Shown here one piece after another: positions 1 through 7,360 of a stretch of 62,077 bases of DNA. The stretch is from positions 1 to 62,077 of the forward strand of contig JAEUQC010000009.1 in the NCBI GenBank assembly GCA_016789905.1. Reading direction: 5' to 3'. The DNA is from Bryobacterales bacterium (GTDB lineage Bacteria > Acidobacteriota > Terriglobia > Bryobacterales > Bryobacteraceae). The position numbers were made by a program, and so were the translations under genes. Each line of letters starts with the position of its first letter. Position 1 is the stretch's first letter. Below the pieces are notes generated by a model. It was not told where the DNA came from. It worked only from the letters and a program-made list of their open reading frames with translations, and ran no database searches.

Positions 1-401
1 ACACCTTACCCCGCGAAGCGCGGCATCCAGCAATCCCCCTTGAGGGGGATCACAGGGGGTAGACCAAACGGATGTCGCGGCCTCTGGACAGCCACTGACG
101 GGCGATGACACTCAACTCAAAGTTATCGGGCGTCAGCGAACCCCGCCGCGTCCTCGCGGGGACCGGGCCTGTTTTTGGCCCGGCGGGGACGACCAACACG
201 AATTGTAAGAGCCCACTCCCCGCGCAGCCTGTCCGGGCCGCGTTCCACCCTGCCGGAGGCAAACCAAATACCTTAAGAGATTTTCCTCCGGTCACCCGTA
301 CTGCCCCTACCGGCGGGCGGCGTGCCGGGCCGCTGCTTTTGCGGCCCACCAGCCCCATTGTTTGAATGGGGGCCCGCCGGACCGGAATGCCGACAGGAGG
401 A
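1..401. other. Non-coding, strongly folded stretch; possible structured RNA or repeat element
   Basis: I see no credible gene here. The stretch is packed with GC-rich inverted repeats. A hairpin at 32-49 has an 8-base CCCCCT-type stem. The segment at 141-188 can pair ccccgccg (141-148) with cggcgggg (181-188), or ccgggcc (163-169) with ggcccgg (177-183). Another stem pairs 253-259 with 285-291. A three-way junction spans 310-380: outer stem 310-318/372-380 (9 bp), inner hairpins 327-333/341-347 and 353-359/365-371 (7 bp each). The element lies just downstream of the leftward toxin operon, so part of it may act as its terminator. It could also be a dispersed repeat or an unclassified RNA. Confidence 0.45.
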
Positions 402-611
402 TCAGCGGTAGGCTTCGGAGCGGAGGCGGACGCCATAGATGCGCATGGCGCCCTCGTGAAGATTGAACAAGACGCGGTAGCCGCCGATTCGCAGCCGGAA
501 TGAGCCGGCCATATCACCGTGCAGAGGTTCGATGTCTCCGCCACCGGTGCGCGCGTAATGAAGAACGCCATCGAAAATGCGCATGGCGGTGGGGCGGTCC
601 AGACGACGCAC
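402..611 (-). CDS. RelE/ParE-family toxin remnant, 5'-truncated (no usable start for the full domain)
   Basis: The reading frame encodes the typical end of a small RelE/ParE-superfamily toxin: GSFRLRIGGYRVLF, then a strand ending in YGVRLRSEAYR. The family's N-terminal strand and helix are also readable in frame upstream (KPPYRIEWLDEAKADV, from about 656 down to 609), but no ATG, GTG or TTG precedes them. The first ordinary start is the GTG at 611, leaving 69 residues and removing about 17 conserved ones. The expected start position reads GTA and overlaps the antitoxin stop. I infer a toxin inactivated by loss of its start codon; use of a rare start cannot be excluded. It is last in the operon XRE-antitoxin-toxin. 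Confidence 0.65.
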   Translation of the reverse strand: MRRLDRPTAMRIFDGVLHYARTGGGDIEPLHGDMAGSFRLRIGGYRVLFNLHEGAMRIYGVRLRSEAYR

Positions 612-655
612 ATCCGCCTTGGCTTCATCGAGCCATTCGATTCGGTAGGGTGGCT

Positions 656-922
656 TTACTTGTTGAGGGGAAAGTCTTCCGGCTTTAGCCCAAACTCAGA
701 CAGGACGTCGTCCATGGGAATGCCTTTCCCGCCGCGTTGCGCGAACCAGGTCTGGCCCTCGTGAAAGCGACGGCGTTCGTCTTCCGTTACTGGTTCCGAA
801 GTGACCGGTTCGCCACCGTCGTGGATCATGACCTCCAGCAGGTGGACGACGGCGGCGAGTTTGCTGGGCTCGAGTTGGCCGAGCAGCTCGTGAGCTTTGG
901 TTTCGAGCGTATTAACGGCCAT
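656..922 (-). CDS. Antitoxin of a RelE/ParE-type module
   Basis: An 88-residue acidic protein. It opens with a helical segment (NTLETKAHELLGQLEPSKLA) and ends with an acidic tail carrying DDVLSEFGLKPEDF. Position and size fit the antitoxin of the toxin that follows. I chose the ATG at 922 because AAGGAG sits 7 bases before it; an in-frame ATG at 943 has no such site. The stop codon at 656-658 overlaps the place where the toxin should begin, so the pair was probably translationally coupled. The start overlaps the end of the upstream regulator gene by 11 bases. I cannot assign a named antitoxin family beyond this context. Confidence 0.7.
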   Translation of the reverse strand: MAVNTLETKAHELLGQLEPSKLAAVVHLLEVMIHDGGEPVTSEPVTEDERRRFHEGQTWFAQRGGKGIPMDDVLSEFGLKPEDFPLNK

Positions 923-1319
923 GGCGTTCTCCTTGGTTTCCATTTTTGCGGGGCGTGGAGATGGCGGCTAAAGAGTTAATCAGCCGGATAACGGCGCGCT
1001 GATCCTTCTCCGGTAACTGCGTGACGACCTGGAAGCGCTTCCATAGGCGGCGTGTTTCCGGATCGTCTTCCTGGACCGCTGGCGCGGCCTGCGGCGGGGG
1101 TTTCAGACCGAGCAGTTCATCGGCCGAGACATGGAGTGCTTGCGCGAGGACGATGACGATGGAGGCGGGCGGAACGCCATCGTCGTTTTCGTAGTAAGAA
1201 ATCGAACGCTGCGTGGTGTTGGTGGATTGGGCCAGTTGGACCTGGGTCAGGCCGCGTGCCTTACGGAGGGCGGCGAGGCGGGGGCCGAAGCTGGCATCGT
1301 CTTTTTTCTTGCGTGGCAT
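912..1319 (-). CDS. XRE-family helix-turn-helix regulator
   Basis: A 135-residue protein with a classic Cro/CI helix-turn-helix at about residues 12-65 (LRKARGLTQVQLAQS, then TQRSISYYEN and a conserved ADELLG end), followed by a helical tail (RLWKRFQVVTQLPEKDQRAVIRLINSL). The start at 1319 (MPRKKKDD) is preferred to an upstream in-frame start that adds a non-conserved Arg-rich stretch. The gene overlaps the antitoxin gene, so it is probably the first cistron of a three-gene toxin-antitoxin operon and may repress it. A 37-base stretch flanked by CACTC and GAGTG at 1378-1414, upstream of the gene, is a possible operator, but this is weak. Confidence 0.85.
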   Translation of the reverse strand: MPRKKKDDASFGPRLAALRKARGLTQVQLAQSTNTTQRSISYYENDDGVPPASIVIVLAQALHVSADELLGLKPPPQAAPAVQEDDPETRRLWKRFQVVTQLPEKDQRAVIRLINSLAAISTPRKNGNQGERHGR

Positions 1320-1478
1320 CTCATGGGCGATTGTAAGGGTGGAATCGCGGGACCGGGGCCGGGTTCGGAGCCTCATACACTCATTGCGTATACTCTCATG
1401 TACGGTATAGAGTGGTCAACGAGCATACGAAAGGAGTGCAGTGTCGCTTGACAGGTTTTGGCGAAGGAAGCCGTTTGC

Positions 1479-1715
1479 ATGGCGAGAATTCCGGACGTGG
1501 AGATTGAGCGGCTAAAGAAAGAAGTGCCGGTTGAGCGGCTGGTGATGGGGTTCGGCGTAGAGCTGAAGCGGCATGAGGCGGAGCTGATTGGGACGTGCCC
1601 GTTTCATGAGGATCGGACGCCGTCGCTGGTCGTGTCGCCCAAGACGAATCTGTGGCATTGTTTGGGCGCGTTCAATATCGGCGGATCGACGATCGATTGG
1701 GCCAACATGACCGGA
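1479..1715 (+). pseudogene. CHC2 zinc-finger (DnaG-type) gene fragment
   Basis: The first 75 or so residues match the CHC2 zinc-binding domain of DnaG-like primases: IERLKKEVPVERL, GTCPFHEDRTPSL, NLWHCLGAFNIGGSTIDW. The expected ligand pattern is C-x2-H...C-x2-C. Here the last cysteine is phenylalanine (CLGAF instead of the usual CLGAC), which a single-base change explains. The domain then stops abruptly and the DNA continues, in another frame, as a tyrosine-recombinase fragment. The open frame runs on to 1832 but encodes Arg/Cys-rich nonsense. I call it a decayed remnant of a mobile element; in other genomes small CHC2 genes occur beside tyrosine recombinases. Confidence 0.7.
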
Positions 1716-2165
1716 TTGTGCCGTTGCGGGTGTGGTTCCGGTGGATGGCGCGGCATCATCACATCCTGCATGATCCGGCTTCGGAGATTGAGTTGCCGCG
1801 CACGCCGCAACGGTTGCCGAAAGCGGTTTTGACGGCTTCGGAAGCGGAACAGGTTATGCTTGCCACGGATATTCATGATGTTTTGGGTTTGCGGGACCGG
1901 GCCATTCTGGAGACGTTCTATTCGACGGGAATACGGCGGCTGGAGCTGGTTTCGTTGAAGCTGTGGGACCTGGATCTGGAGCGGGCGACGGTGACGATCC
2001 GGCTGGGCAAGGGGAAGAAAGACCGGTTCATTCCGTTGGGCGACCGGTGCGCGGCGTGGATCGCGCGGTATCTGGTTGAGTCGCGGCCGCGGCTGGTTTC
2101 CGAGCCCGACGATAGGACCGTGTTTTTGTCCAATGCCGGCGAACCGTTCTCGGTTGACGGTTTTT
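1716..2165 (+). pseudogene. Tyrosine recombinase (XerC/D-like) fragment
   Basis: In the frame open from 1652 to 2350, about 150 residues match the middle of an XerC/D-type recombinase: an N-terminal core-binding remnant (WMARHHHILHDPASEIELP), the first catalytic arginine (YSTGIRRLEL), and the catalytic beta-hairpin lysine (RLGKGKKDRFIPLG). The protein is broken after VFLSNAGEPFSVDGF. The His-x-x-Arg box, the second His/Trp and the nucleophilic tyrosine are all missing, as is most of the N-terminal domain. It cannot be an active recombinase. The left junction to the CHC2 fragment is out of frame, so a deletion probably joined two formerly adjacent genes. Confidence 0.8.
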
Positions 2166-2510
2166 GGGGAGAGTGTGCTGGGAGGCGGGAGCCGCGGGGG
2201 GAGCCGGTGGGAGAACCGGTGGGCGGTATCGAATGTGTCGCAGAGCTTTTTGACGCCGGGGCAGCAGAGCTGGATAGATGCGGCGAAGATTCAGGTGAAT
2301 ACGGCGACGGGCGGGGAGTTGGCGAGTCATCCGCGCATTGGGAGGGATGACGTGGGATGTGGCAGGGCGGATGCGTGGGACTGGGGCGGCGGGGGGCGGA
2401 GTATGGGTGCGCGGCGCCGGTGACATCGACGCGGTATGTGATGGCGGACCATCTGGGATCGGTACCGGTGGTGATGGATGGGGCTGGCGGGGTGACGGGG
2501 CATGGCGCCG
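2166..2510 (+). pseudogene. Scrambled remnant region with an Rhs/YD-repeat-like fragment
   Basis: No intact gene. One frame (about 2425-2500) encodes TSTRYVMADHLGSVPVVMDG, closely resembling the Rhs/YD-repeat core signature (Y-x-x-D-H-L-G-S-x-R-x-V). It lacks any flanking repeat and runs directly into the neighbouring leftward gene. A second short stretch in another frame (about 2215-2330, including SQSFLTPGQQSWIDAAKIQ) looks protein-like but I do not recognise it. Together with the two preceding fragments this is a graveyard of mobile or polymorphic-toxin genes. Confidence 0.5.
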
Positions 2511-3113
2511 CTATCGTGCTTTGGCCGCAAATCGCATGGCGGCCATGGTGATAAACGCGCCGAGGCCGCCGAGTGCGATATCCTTCTGCGCGTCCCACAT
2601 GTCGCCCTGCATGCCGACGAATGCCTCGCCCTGTTCCGGCGTCACCACTTCGGCCACGATGGATTCGATGACCTCATAGATGGCCCCGGCCGCCAAGGCG
2701 AACTCCACCGGAATGAAATAGCTCCAGAGACCGCGATTCGCCGTGGTGGCCACAAACACCTCCCGCACAGGCACGCTGAGGAAGAAACCGAAGGCAAAAT
2801 GGCTGACACGGTCATAGTGGTTGCGTGTGGTGTGCAGCCATACCTTCATCCACTCGCCAAGCGGCACGTCGGCGTATTTATGGTGCGCGCCCCACTCATG
2901 AACCGCCAAAAACGCGAAAACCATGCCATAGGCAAACGCCGAAAGCGGTATCTTGCGGTACGTACCCGCCAACAGCGCGATCAAAGCAAACACCAATACG
3001 TTCTCCAGCCACCAATCGAACACCATGGCCGGGCGGTAGGCCGAAGCCGCCATCATCATCAGCGTTCCGCCTACGTAAAAATGCAACGCCCGATTCTGCC
3101 GGAACGGAGTCAT
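2511..3113 (-). CDS. DUF2238 (YjdF-like) inner-membrane protein
   Basis: A 200-residue integral membrane protein with about five hydrophobic segments (for example ENVLVFALIALLAG, SAFAYGMVFAFLAV, SYFIPVEFALAAGAIYEVIE). It keeps family-typical polar residues in and around the membrane segments: HEWGAHHKYADVPLGEW, NHYDRVSHFAFGF, YEVIESIVAE and the GMQGDMWDAQKD loop. The resemblance is to Escherichia coli YjdF and the DUF2238 family, whose function is unknown. I start at 3113 (MTPFRQNRALHF); an upstream start would add 14 residues with no family resemblance. It stands alone, back-to-back with the rightward HDOD gene. Confidence 0.85.
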   Translation of the reverse strand: MTPFRQNRALHFYVGGTLMMMAASAYRPAMVFDWWLENVLVFALIALLAGTYRKIPLSAFAYGMVFAFLAVHEWGAHHKYADVPLGEWMKVWLHTTRNHYDRVSHFAFGFFLSVPVREVFVATTANRGLWSYFIPVEFALAAGAIYEVIESIVAEVVTPEQGEAFVGMQGDMWDAQKDIALGGLGAFITMAAMRFAAKAR

Positions 3114-3199
3114 CCGTCCATTCTGCCATTTCCCTCCCAACCCGGAAAATTCCACTAGAACTAACGCTATACCCTCTCCGTACCGATGAGGTTAATGTC

Positions 3200-4087
3200 A
3201 TGGCGTCCACGATTTCCCCCCCCGGACCCGAAACGCTTCCCTCCCCGGAAGACCAACAGAAGGCTGCCGAACAGCTTCTGCGCCGGTTACCGTCGCTACC
3301 GACCGTCTCCGCCCGTCTATTGGGCATGATGGGCCGGGCCGATGTGAACTTGAAAGAAGTTAGCAACCTGATCATTTCCGACGCAGCCCTTACCGGCGAA
3401 ATACTACATATGGCGAATTCAGCCATGTTCGGCGTGCGAAGCGAGGTGAGAAGTATTCTGCAGGCGCTGGCGGTGCTGGGTACCGAGAAAGTAAAAGGGC
3501 TGGCCTGTACGGTAGCCTTGCGCAGTTATTTGGGCAACGCGCTCCAGATTCCGGCGCTCAAGCGGTGCTGGCGACATAATCTAGCTACTGCTGTAGTAAC
3601 GTCGGAGCTCGCGGAATGGGCACGCCAGGATAGCGGGGAAGCGTATACGGCGGGGATCTTGCACGACATTGGCCGATTGGGGCTGATCGCGGTGGATCCG
3701 GCGAAATACCTCACCATGTTGGACGCGGCGGTGGGTGTGAGCGGCTGCCTGTGCGACCACGAAAGAGCCGCTTACGGCTTGGACCACGCCTTTGCCGGGG
3801 AGTGGCTGGCGCGTTCCTGGGGGCTGCCGGAGTTCATATGCAGCGCCATACGCGCGCATCACCGGCCCCAAACGGCAAGATACGACGAGATTGGCGGGCT
3901 AATAAACTACGGATGTCGGATTTCAGATGTGCTGGGCTTTTCGGCGATTGAGGGGTTGCAAATTGAAGACGATCCGCTGGAGGAGTTCCTGGGACTGATT
4001 CCGGCCGCGCAACGAGAGCGGATGAACATAAACCCGCGCGAACTGCAAATCCTGATCGCCTCGCGCGTAAATGCGCTGGAAGCGTAA
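3200..4087 (+). CDS. HDOD-domain protein
   Basis: A 295-residue soluble protein with an HDOD domain over about residues 30-220. HDOD is a relative of HD hydrolases used in bacterial signalling, often in chemotaxis or cyclic-di-GMP circuits. Typical pieces are LPSLPTVSARLLGMMG, the helix LKEVSNLIISDAALTGEIL, ILQALAVLGTEKVKGL, and an HD dipeptide in AGILHDIGRLGL. The start at 3200 (ATG, MASTIS) removes a long non-homologous extension of the open frame back to 2825. It lies 20 bases before tldD and may share its transcript. No partner kinase or receiver is adjacent except the receiver fusion at 7360. Substrate and role are unknown. Confidence 0.85.
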   Translation: MASTISPPGPETLPSPEDQQKAAEQLLRRLPSLPTVSARLLGMMGRADVNLKEVSNLIISDAALTGEILHMANSAMFGVRSEVRSILQALAVLGTEKVKGLACTVALRSYLGNALQIPALKRCWRHNLATAVVTSELAEWARQDSGEAYTAGILHDIGRLGLIAVDPAKYLTMLDAAVGVSGCLCDHERAAYGLDHAFAGEWLARSWGLPEFICSAIRAHHRPQTARYDEIGGLINYGCRISDVLGFSAIEGLQIEDDPLEEFLGLIPAAQRERMNINPRELQILIASRVNALEA

Positions 4088-4107
4088 ACGGAACTCATTA
4101 GAATGGA

Positions 4108-5541
4108 ATGGTGAGTCCACTCTCCAATCTGTTCGGCCAGAAGTTCGGATTGACCGAACGAGACCTTGAGCGCTACCTATCCGAAGCGCTATCGAAGGGC
4201 GGCGATTACGCCGATCTCTATTTTGAGTATCTGGCGACGAGTTCCATAAGTCTGGACGAATCGCTGGTGAAGTCGGCGACGCAGGGGGTCACCCTGGGCG
4301 TCGGGATCCGGGTGTTGTCTGGCGAACGGACCGGGTATGCGTATTCCGATGACTTGTCGCCGGAGAGAATCACAAAAGCCGCGCGGACGGCGGCGTGCAT
4401 TGCCAGCGGCCCGGCGACGGAAATTGTCCAGGGCCTGAAGACGGCGGAGAAGCGCAACCTGTACCCGGTGCCGGTGCTGGCGGGGGACACGCCGCTGGAG
4501 GAACGCGTGAAACTGGTGAAACGCGCCGACGCGGCGGCGCGGGCCTATGACGCGCGCGTGTTCCAGGTGCAGGCGGTGTATGCCGATTCCGTGCGGCACG
4601 TACTGGTGGCGACATCCGATGGGAGGCTGTCCACCGATGTGCAGCCGATGGCGCGGCTGAACGTATCGGCGCTGGCGCGAGAAGACAACGGTGTGCCGCA
4701 GCGCGGGTATTCCGGAGGCGGCGGCAGGATTGGGCTCGACTTTTTTAGCGGCAGCCATTCGCCGGAGGCGTTCGCGACCGACGCGGCGCGGCAAGCGATT
4801 GTGCAACTGCACGCCGTGGACGCCCCGGCGGGGGAGATGACGGTGGTGCTTGGCCCGGGCTGGCCGGGGATTTTGCTGCATGAGGCGGTGGGCCACGGGC
4901 TGGAGGCGGATTTCAACCGGAAGGGAGTTTCGGCGTTTTCCGGCAGGATTGGGCAACAGGTGGCGAGCAAGCTGTGCACGGTTGTTGACGATGGGACTAT
5001 CGCCAGCCGGCGCGGGTCGTTGAACGTGGACGATGAGGGAGAGCCGACACAGCAGAACGTGCTGATAGAAAATGGCGTGTTGCGCGCGTACCTGACCGAT
5101 AAACTGTCGGCGCGGCTGACGGGAGGGGAATCCACCGGCAGCGGGAGGCGGGAGAACTACCAGCACTACCCGATGCCAAGGATGACGAACACGTTTATGT
5201 TGAACGGGGAGAGCGTGCCGGAGGAGATTATCCGGAGTGTGAAGCATGGGCTGTACTGCACCAATTTTGGCGGTGGGCAGGTGGATATTACGTCGGGGAA
5301 TTTTGTGTTCTCGGCGTCGGAATCGTTCCTGATTGAAGACGGCAAGATTACCAGGCCGGTGCGCGGGGCGACGCTGATTGGCAATGGACCGGAATCATTG
5401 AAACACGTATCGATGGTGGGGAATGATTTGAAGCTCGATATGGGAATCGGGGTGTGCGGGAAAGAGGGGCAATCCGTCCCGGTGGGGGTGGGGATGCCAA
5501 CCATCAAAATTGACCAGATGACGGTGGGAGGCACGCGATGA
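4108..5541 (+). CDS. tldD: TldD metalloprotease subunit
   Basis: A 477-residue protein matching TldD, the catalytic half of the TldD/TldE heterodimer that degrades unfolded peptides and, in some bacteria, matures RiPP peptides. The zinc motif HEAVGHG lies at residues 258-264 and the conserved C-terminal VCGKEGQ supplies the third ligand cysteine. Other family blocks include DDEGEPTQQNVLIENG and NFGGGQVDITSGNF. Length is normal for the family (about 480). The stop overlaps the tldE start by four bases (ATGA), so the two subunits are translationally coupled. No RiPP precursor-like gene is visible nearby, so a housekeeping role is more likely. Confidence 0.95.
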   Translation: MVSPLSNLFGQKFGLTERDLERYLSEALSKGGDYADLYFEYLATSSISLDESLVKSATQGVTLGVGIRVLSGERTGYAYSDDLSPERITKAARTAACIASGPATEIVQGLKTAEKRNLYPVPVLAGDTPLEERVKLVKRADAAARAYDARVFQVQAVYADSVRHVLVATSDGRLSTDVQPMARLNVSALAREDNGVPQRGYSGGGGRIGLDFFSGSHSPEAFATDAARQAIVQLHAVDAPAGEMTVVLGPGWPGILLHEAVGHGLEADFNRKGVSAFSGRIGQQVASKLCTVVDDGTIASRRGSLNVDDEGEPTQQNVLIENGVLRAYLTDKLSARLTGGESTGSGRRENYQHYPMPRMTNTFMLNGESVPEEIIRSVKHGLYCTNFGGGQVDITSGNFVFSASESFLIEDGKITRPVRGATLIGNGPESLKHVSMVGNDLKLDMGIGVCGKEGQSVPVGVGMPTIKIDQMTVGGTR

Positions 5542-6890
5542 GCGAGGCACTGCTGCGGGACGTGGCGTCGCTGGCGATCCGGTTGGCGACGGAGCGAGGC
5601 GCCACCGATGCCGAATGCACGATTGCCGAAGGGGATGAATTTTCGGCCACGGTGCGGCTGGGCGAAGTGGAGACGTTGAAAGAAGCCGGATCGAGGGCCG
5701 CGGGGCTGCGGGTGCTGCTGGGCCAGCGGCAGGGGTCTTCGTATACCTCGGACCTGACCGAGGAAGGGATTTCGCAAATGGTGGACGCGGCCATTGCGAT
5801 TGCGCGGATCACGGAGGAGGACCCGTACGCCGGGCTGCCGGAGCGGGAGGAGTTGGGCCAGTTGACGGGAGACCTGCAACTGTTCGCCGAGGATGTGCCG
5901 CAGGTGGCGGCGGCGGCGCGGATTGACGCGGCCAAGCGGGCCGAGGCCACGGCGATGGCGGCCGATGCGCGGATTACGAACTCCGAAGGCGCGGGGTGTG
6001 AAACCTATTCCGGATCGCGAGTATTCGCCAATAGCCGGGGCTTTTTGGGCAGCTATTCGAGCACAACGGCTTCGCTGAGCGCGACGCCGGTGGCGACCGC
6101 GGGCGAACAGATGGAGCGCGACTACTGGCATTCGATCTCCCGTTCGTGGGCGGGGCTGGAATCGCCGGAAGAGGTGGGGCGGAAGGCGGCGCACCGGGCG
6201 CTGCGGAGGCTCGGATCCCGGAAGATAGAGACGTGCAAGGCGACGGTGGTGTTTGAGCCTCGGGTGGCCAAATCGCTGCTGGGCCACGTTTTTGAGGCGG
6301 TGAGCGGGGAATCGATCTATCGCAAGTCGTCGTTTCTGCTGGACAAACTGAACGAACAGATTGCGGTGGAGACGGTGACGTTGATTGACGACGCCACCAT
6401 TCCGGGGTATTTCGGCACTTCGCCTTTTGATGATGAGGGGGTGCCGTCGCGGCGGACGGTGATCATTGAAAAAGGCGTGCTGAAGAACTACCTGTTCAAC
6501 ACCTACGCGGCGCGGAAGCTGGGCGCGAAGACGACCGGCAATGGCGCGCGGGGGCTGACCGGGGCGGCCGGGATTGGCCACGGCACGCTGTATTTGGAAG
6601 CTGGCACGCAGACGCCGGAGGAGATCTTCGCGGCCGTTGGCACGGGGCTTTACATTACAGAGCTGATCGGGTTCGGCGTGAACACCGTGACGGGCGACTA
6701 TTCGCGCGGCGCGGCCGGGCTGTGGATAGAAGACGGCAAGTTGAGCTATCCGGTGGCGGAGATCACCGTGGCCGGACACCTGTTGGATATGCTCAAGAAC
6801 ATTACGCACATCGGCAGCGACCTGGAGTTCCGCGGATCCACCTGTGCGCCGACCGTCGCGATCAGCGATATTACAATCAGCGGCAAATGA
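5538..6890 (+). CDS. pmbA: TldE/PmbA, partner subunit of TldD
   Basis: A 450-residue PmbA/TldE-family protein that forms the non-catalytic half of the TldD/TldE protease. It shares the TldD fold but has no HExxxH motif, as expected. Family blocks include SLLGHVFEAVSGESIYRKSSF, DDEGVPSRRTVIIEKGVL, FNTYAARKLG and GVNTVTGDYSRGAAGLWIEDG. It begins inside the tldD stop (ATGA) and its own stop overlaps the next start in the same way. All three coupled genes were probably made from one messenger. Confidence 0.95.
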   Translation: MSEALLRDVASLAIRLATERGATDAECTIAEGDEFSATVRLGEVETLKEAGSRAAGLRVLLGQRQGSSYTSDLTEEGISQMVDAAIAIARITEEDPYAGLPEREELGQLTGDLQLFAEDVPQVAAAARIDAAKRAEATAMAADARITNSEGAGCETYSGSRVFANSRGFLGSYSSTTASLSATPVATAGEQMERDYWHSISRSWAGLESPEEVGRKAAHRALRRLGSRKIETCKATVVFEPRVAKSLLGHVFEAVSGESIYRKSSFLLDKLNEQIAVETVTLIDDATIPGYFGTSPFDDEGVPSRRTVIIEKGVLKNYLFNTYAARKLGAKTTGNGARGLTGAAGIGHGTLYLEAGTQTPEEIFAAVGTGLYITELIGFGVNTVTGDYSRGAAGLWIEDGKLSYPVAEITVAGHLLDMLKNITHIGSDLEFRGSTCAPTVAISDITISGK

Positions 6891-7360
6891 TCAACGGATC
6901 CCCGAAGAAGAACAGAGAATTTCCCGCCGGCCTGGCGATTGCGGCGGCGGTGGTATTGCTGGCGGGCGGCGCGGCGGCGTGGTATGTCTCGCAGCCGAGG
7001 GAGAATGCCAATCAGGCGCCGGTGGTGACGCCGGAGGCCAAGGCGTATGTGAAGAACCTGAAGTTAAGCGAAACGGAGCTGAAGGCGACCGATAGCGCGA
7101 TGGCGAAATCGCTGGTTGAAATTGTCGGAAAGATCACCAACAACGGCGACCGGAAGCTGAAGCTGGTGGAACTGAACTGCATTTTCTACGATCCGTACAA
7201 TCAAGTGGTTCTGCGGGAGCGGGTGCCGATTGTGCGGCCGAAGACAGGGGGCCTGGGGCCGGGGGAAACCAAACCGTTCCGCATGCCGTTCGATAACCTG
7301 GCTGGCAGTTGGAACCAGGCGATGCCGCAACTGGTGATTGCGCAGATACAGTTCGAATAA
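6887..7360 (+). CDS. Membrane-anchored protein with an FxLYD/DUF2393-like beta domain
   Basis: A 157-residue protein with one N-terminal membrane segment (residues about 12-31, LAIAAAVVLLAGGAAAWYV) and an extracytoplasmic domain. The domain core reads SLVEIVGKITNNGDRKLKLV and then ELNCIFYDPYNQVV, followed by a stretch ending GPGETKPFRMPFDN. This resembles FxLYD or DUF2393 beta-sandwich domains, which have no known activity. The start ATG overlaps the tldE stop (ATGA at 6887-6890) and the stop overlaps the next gene by one base (TAATG), so it sits inside a coupled operon with tldD/tldE and the receiver fusion. Confidence 0.75.
   Translation: MINGSPKKNREFPAGLAIAAAVVLLAGGAAAWYVSQPRENANQAPVVTPEAKAYVKNLKLSETELKATDSAMAKSLVEIVGKITNNGDRKLKLVELNCIFYDPYNQVVLRERVPIVRPKTGGLGPGETKPFRMPFDNLAGSWNQAMPQLVIAQIQFE

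Noticed and set aside
1..401. RNase P RNA or tmRNA in the folded stretch
   Set aside because: The conserved core strings of RNase P RNA and the tRNA-like ends of tmRNA are absent.
5166..6809. 547-codon leftward open frame opposite tldD/tldE
   Set aside because: Arg/Pro/His-rich product typical of antisense frames in GC-rich DNA; the opposite strand has the conserved TldE blocks.
4108..7360. RiPP biosynthesis cluster around tldD/tldE
   Set aside because: No short precursor peptide or radical-SAM or cyclodehydratase gene is nearby.
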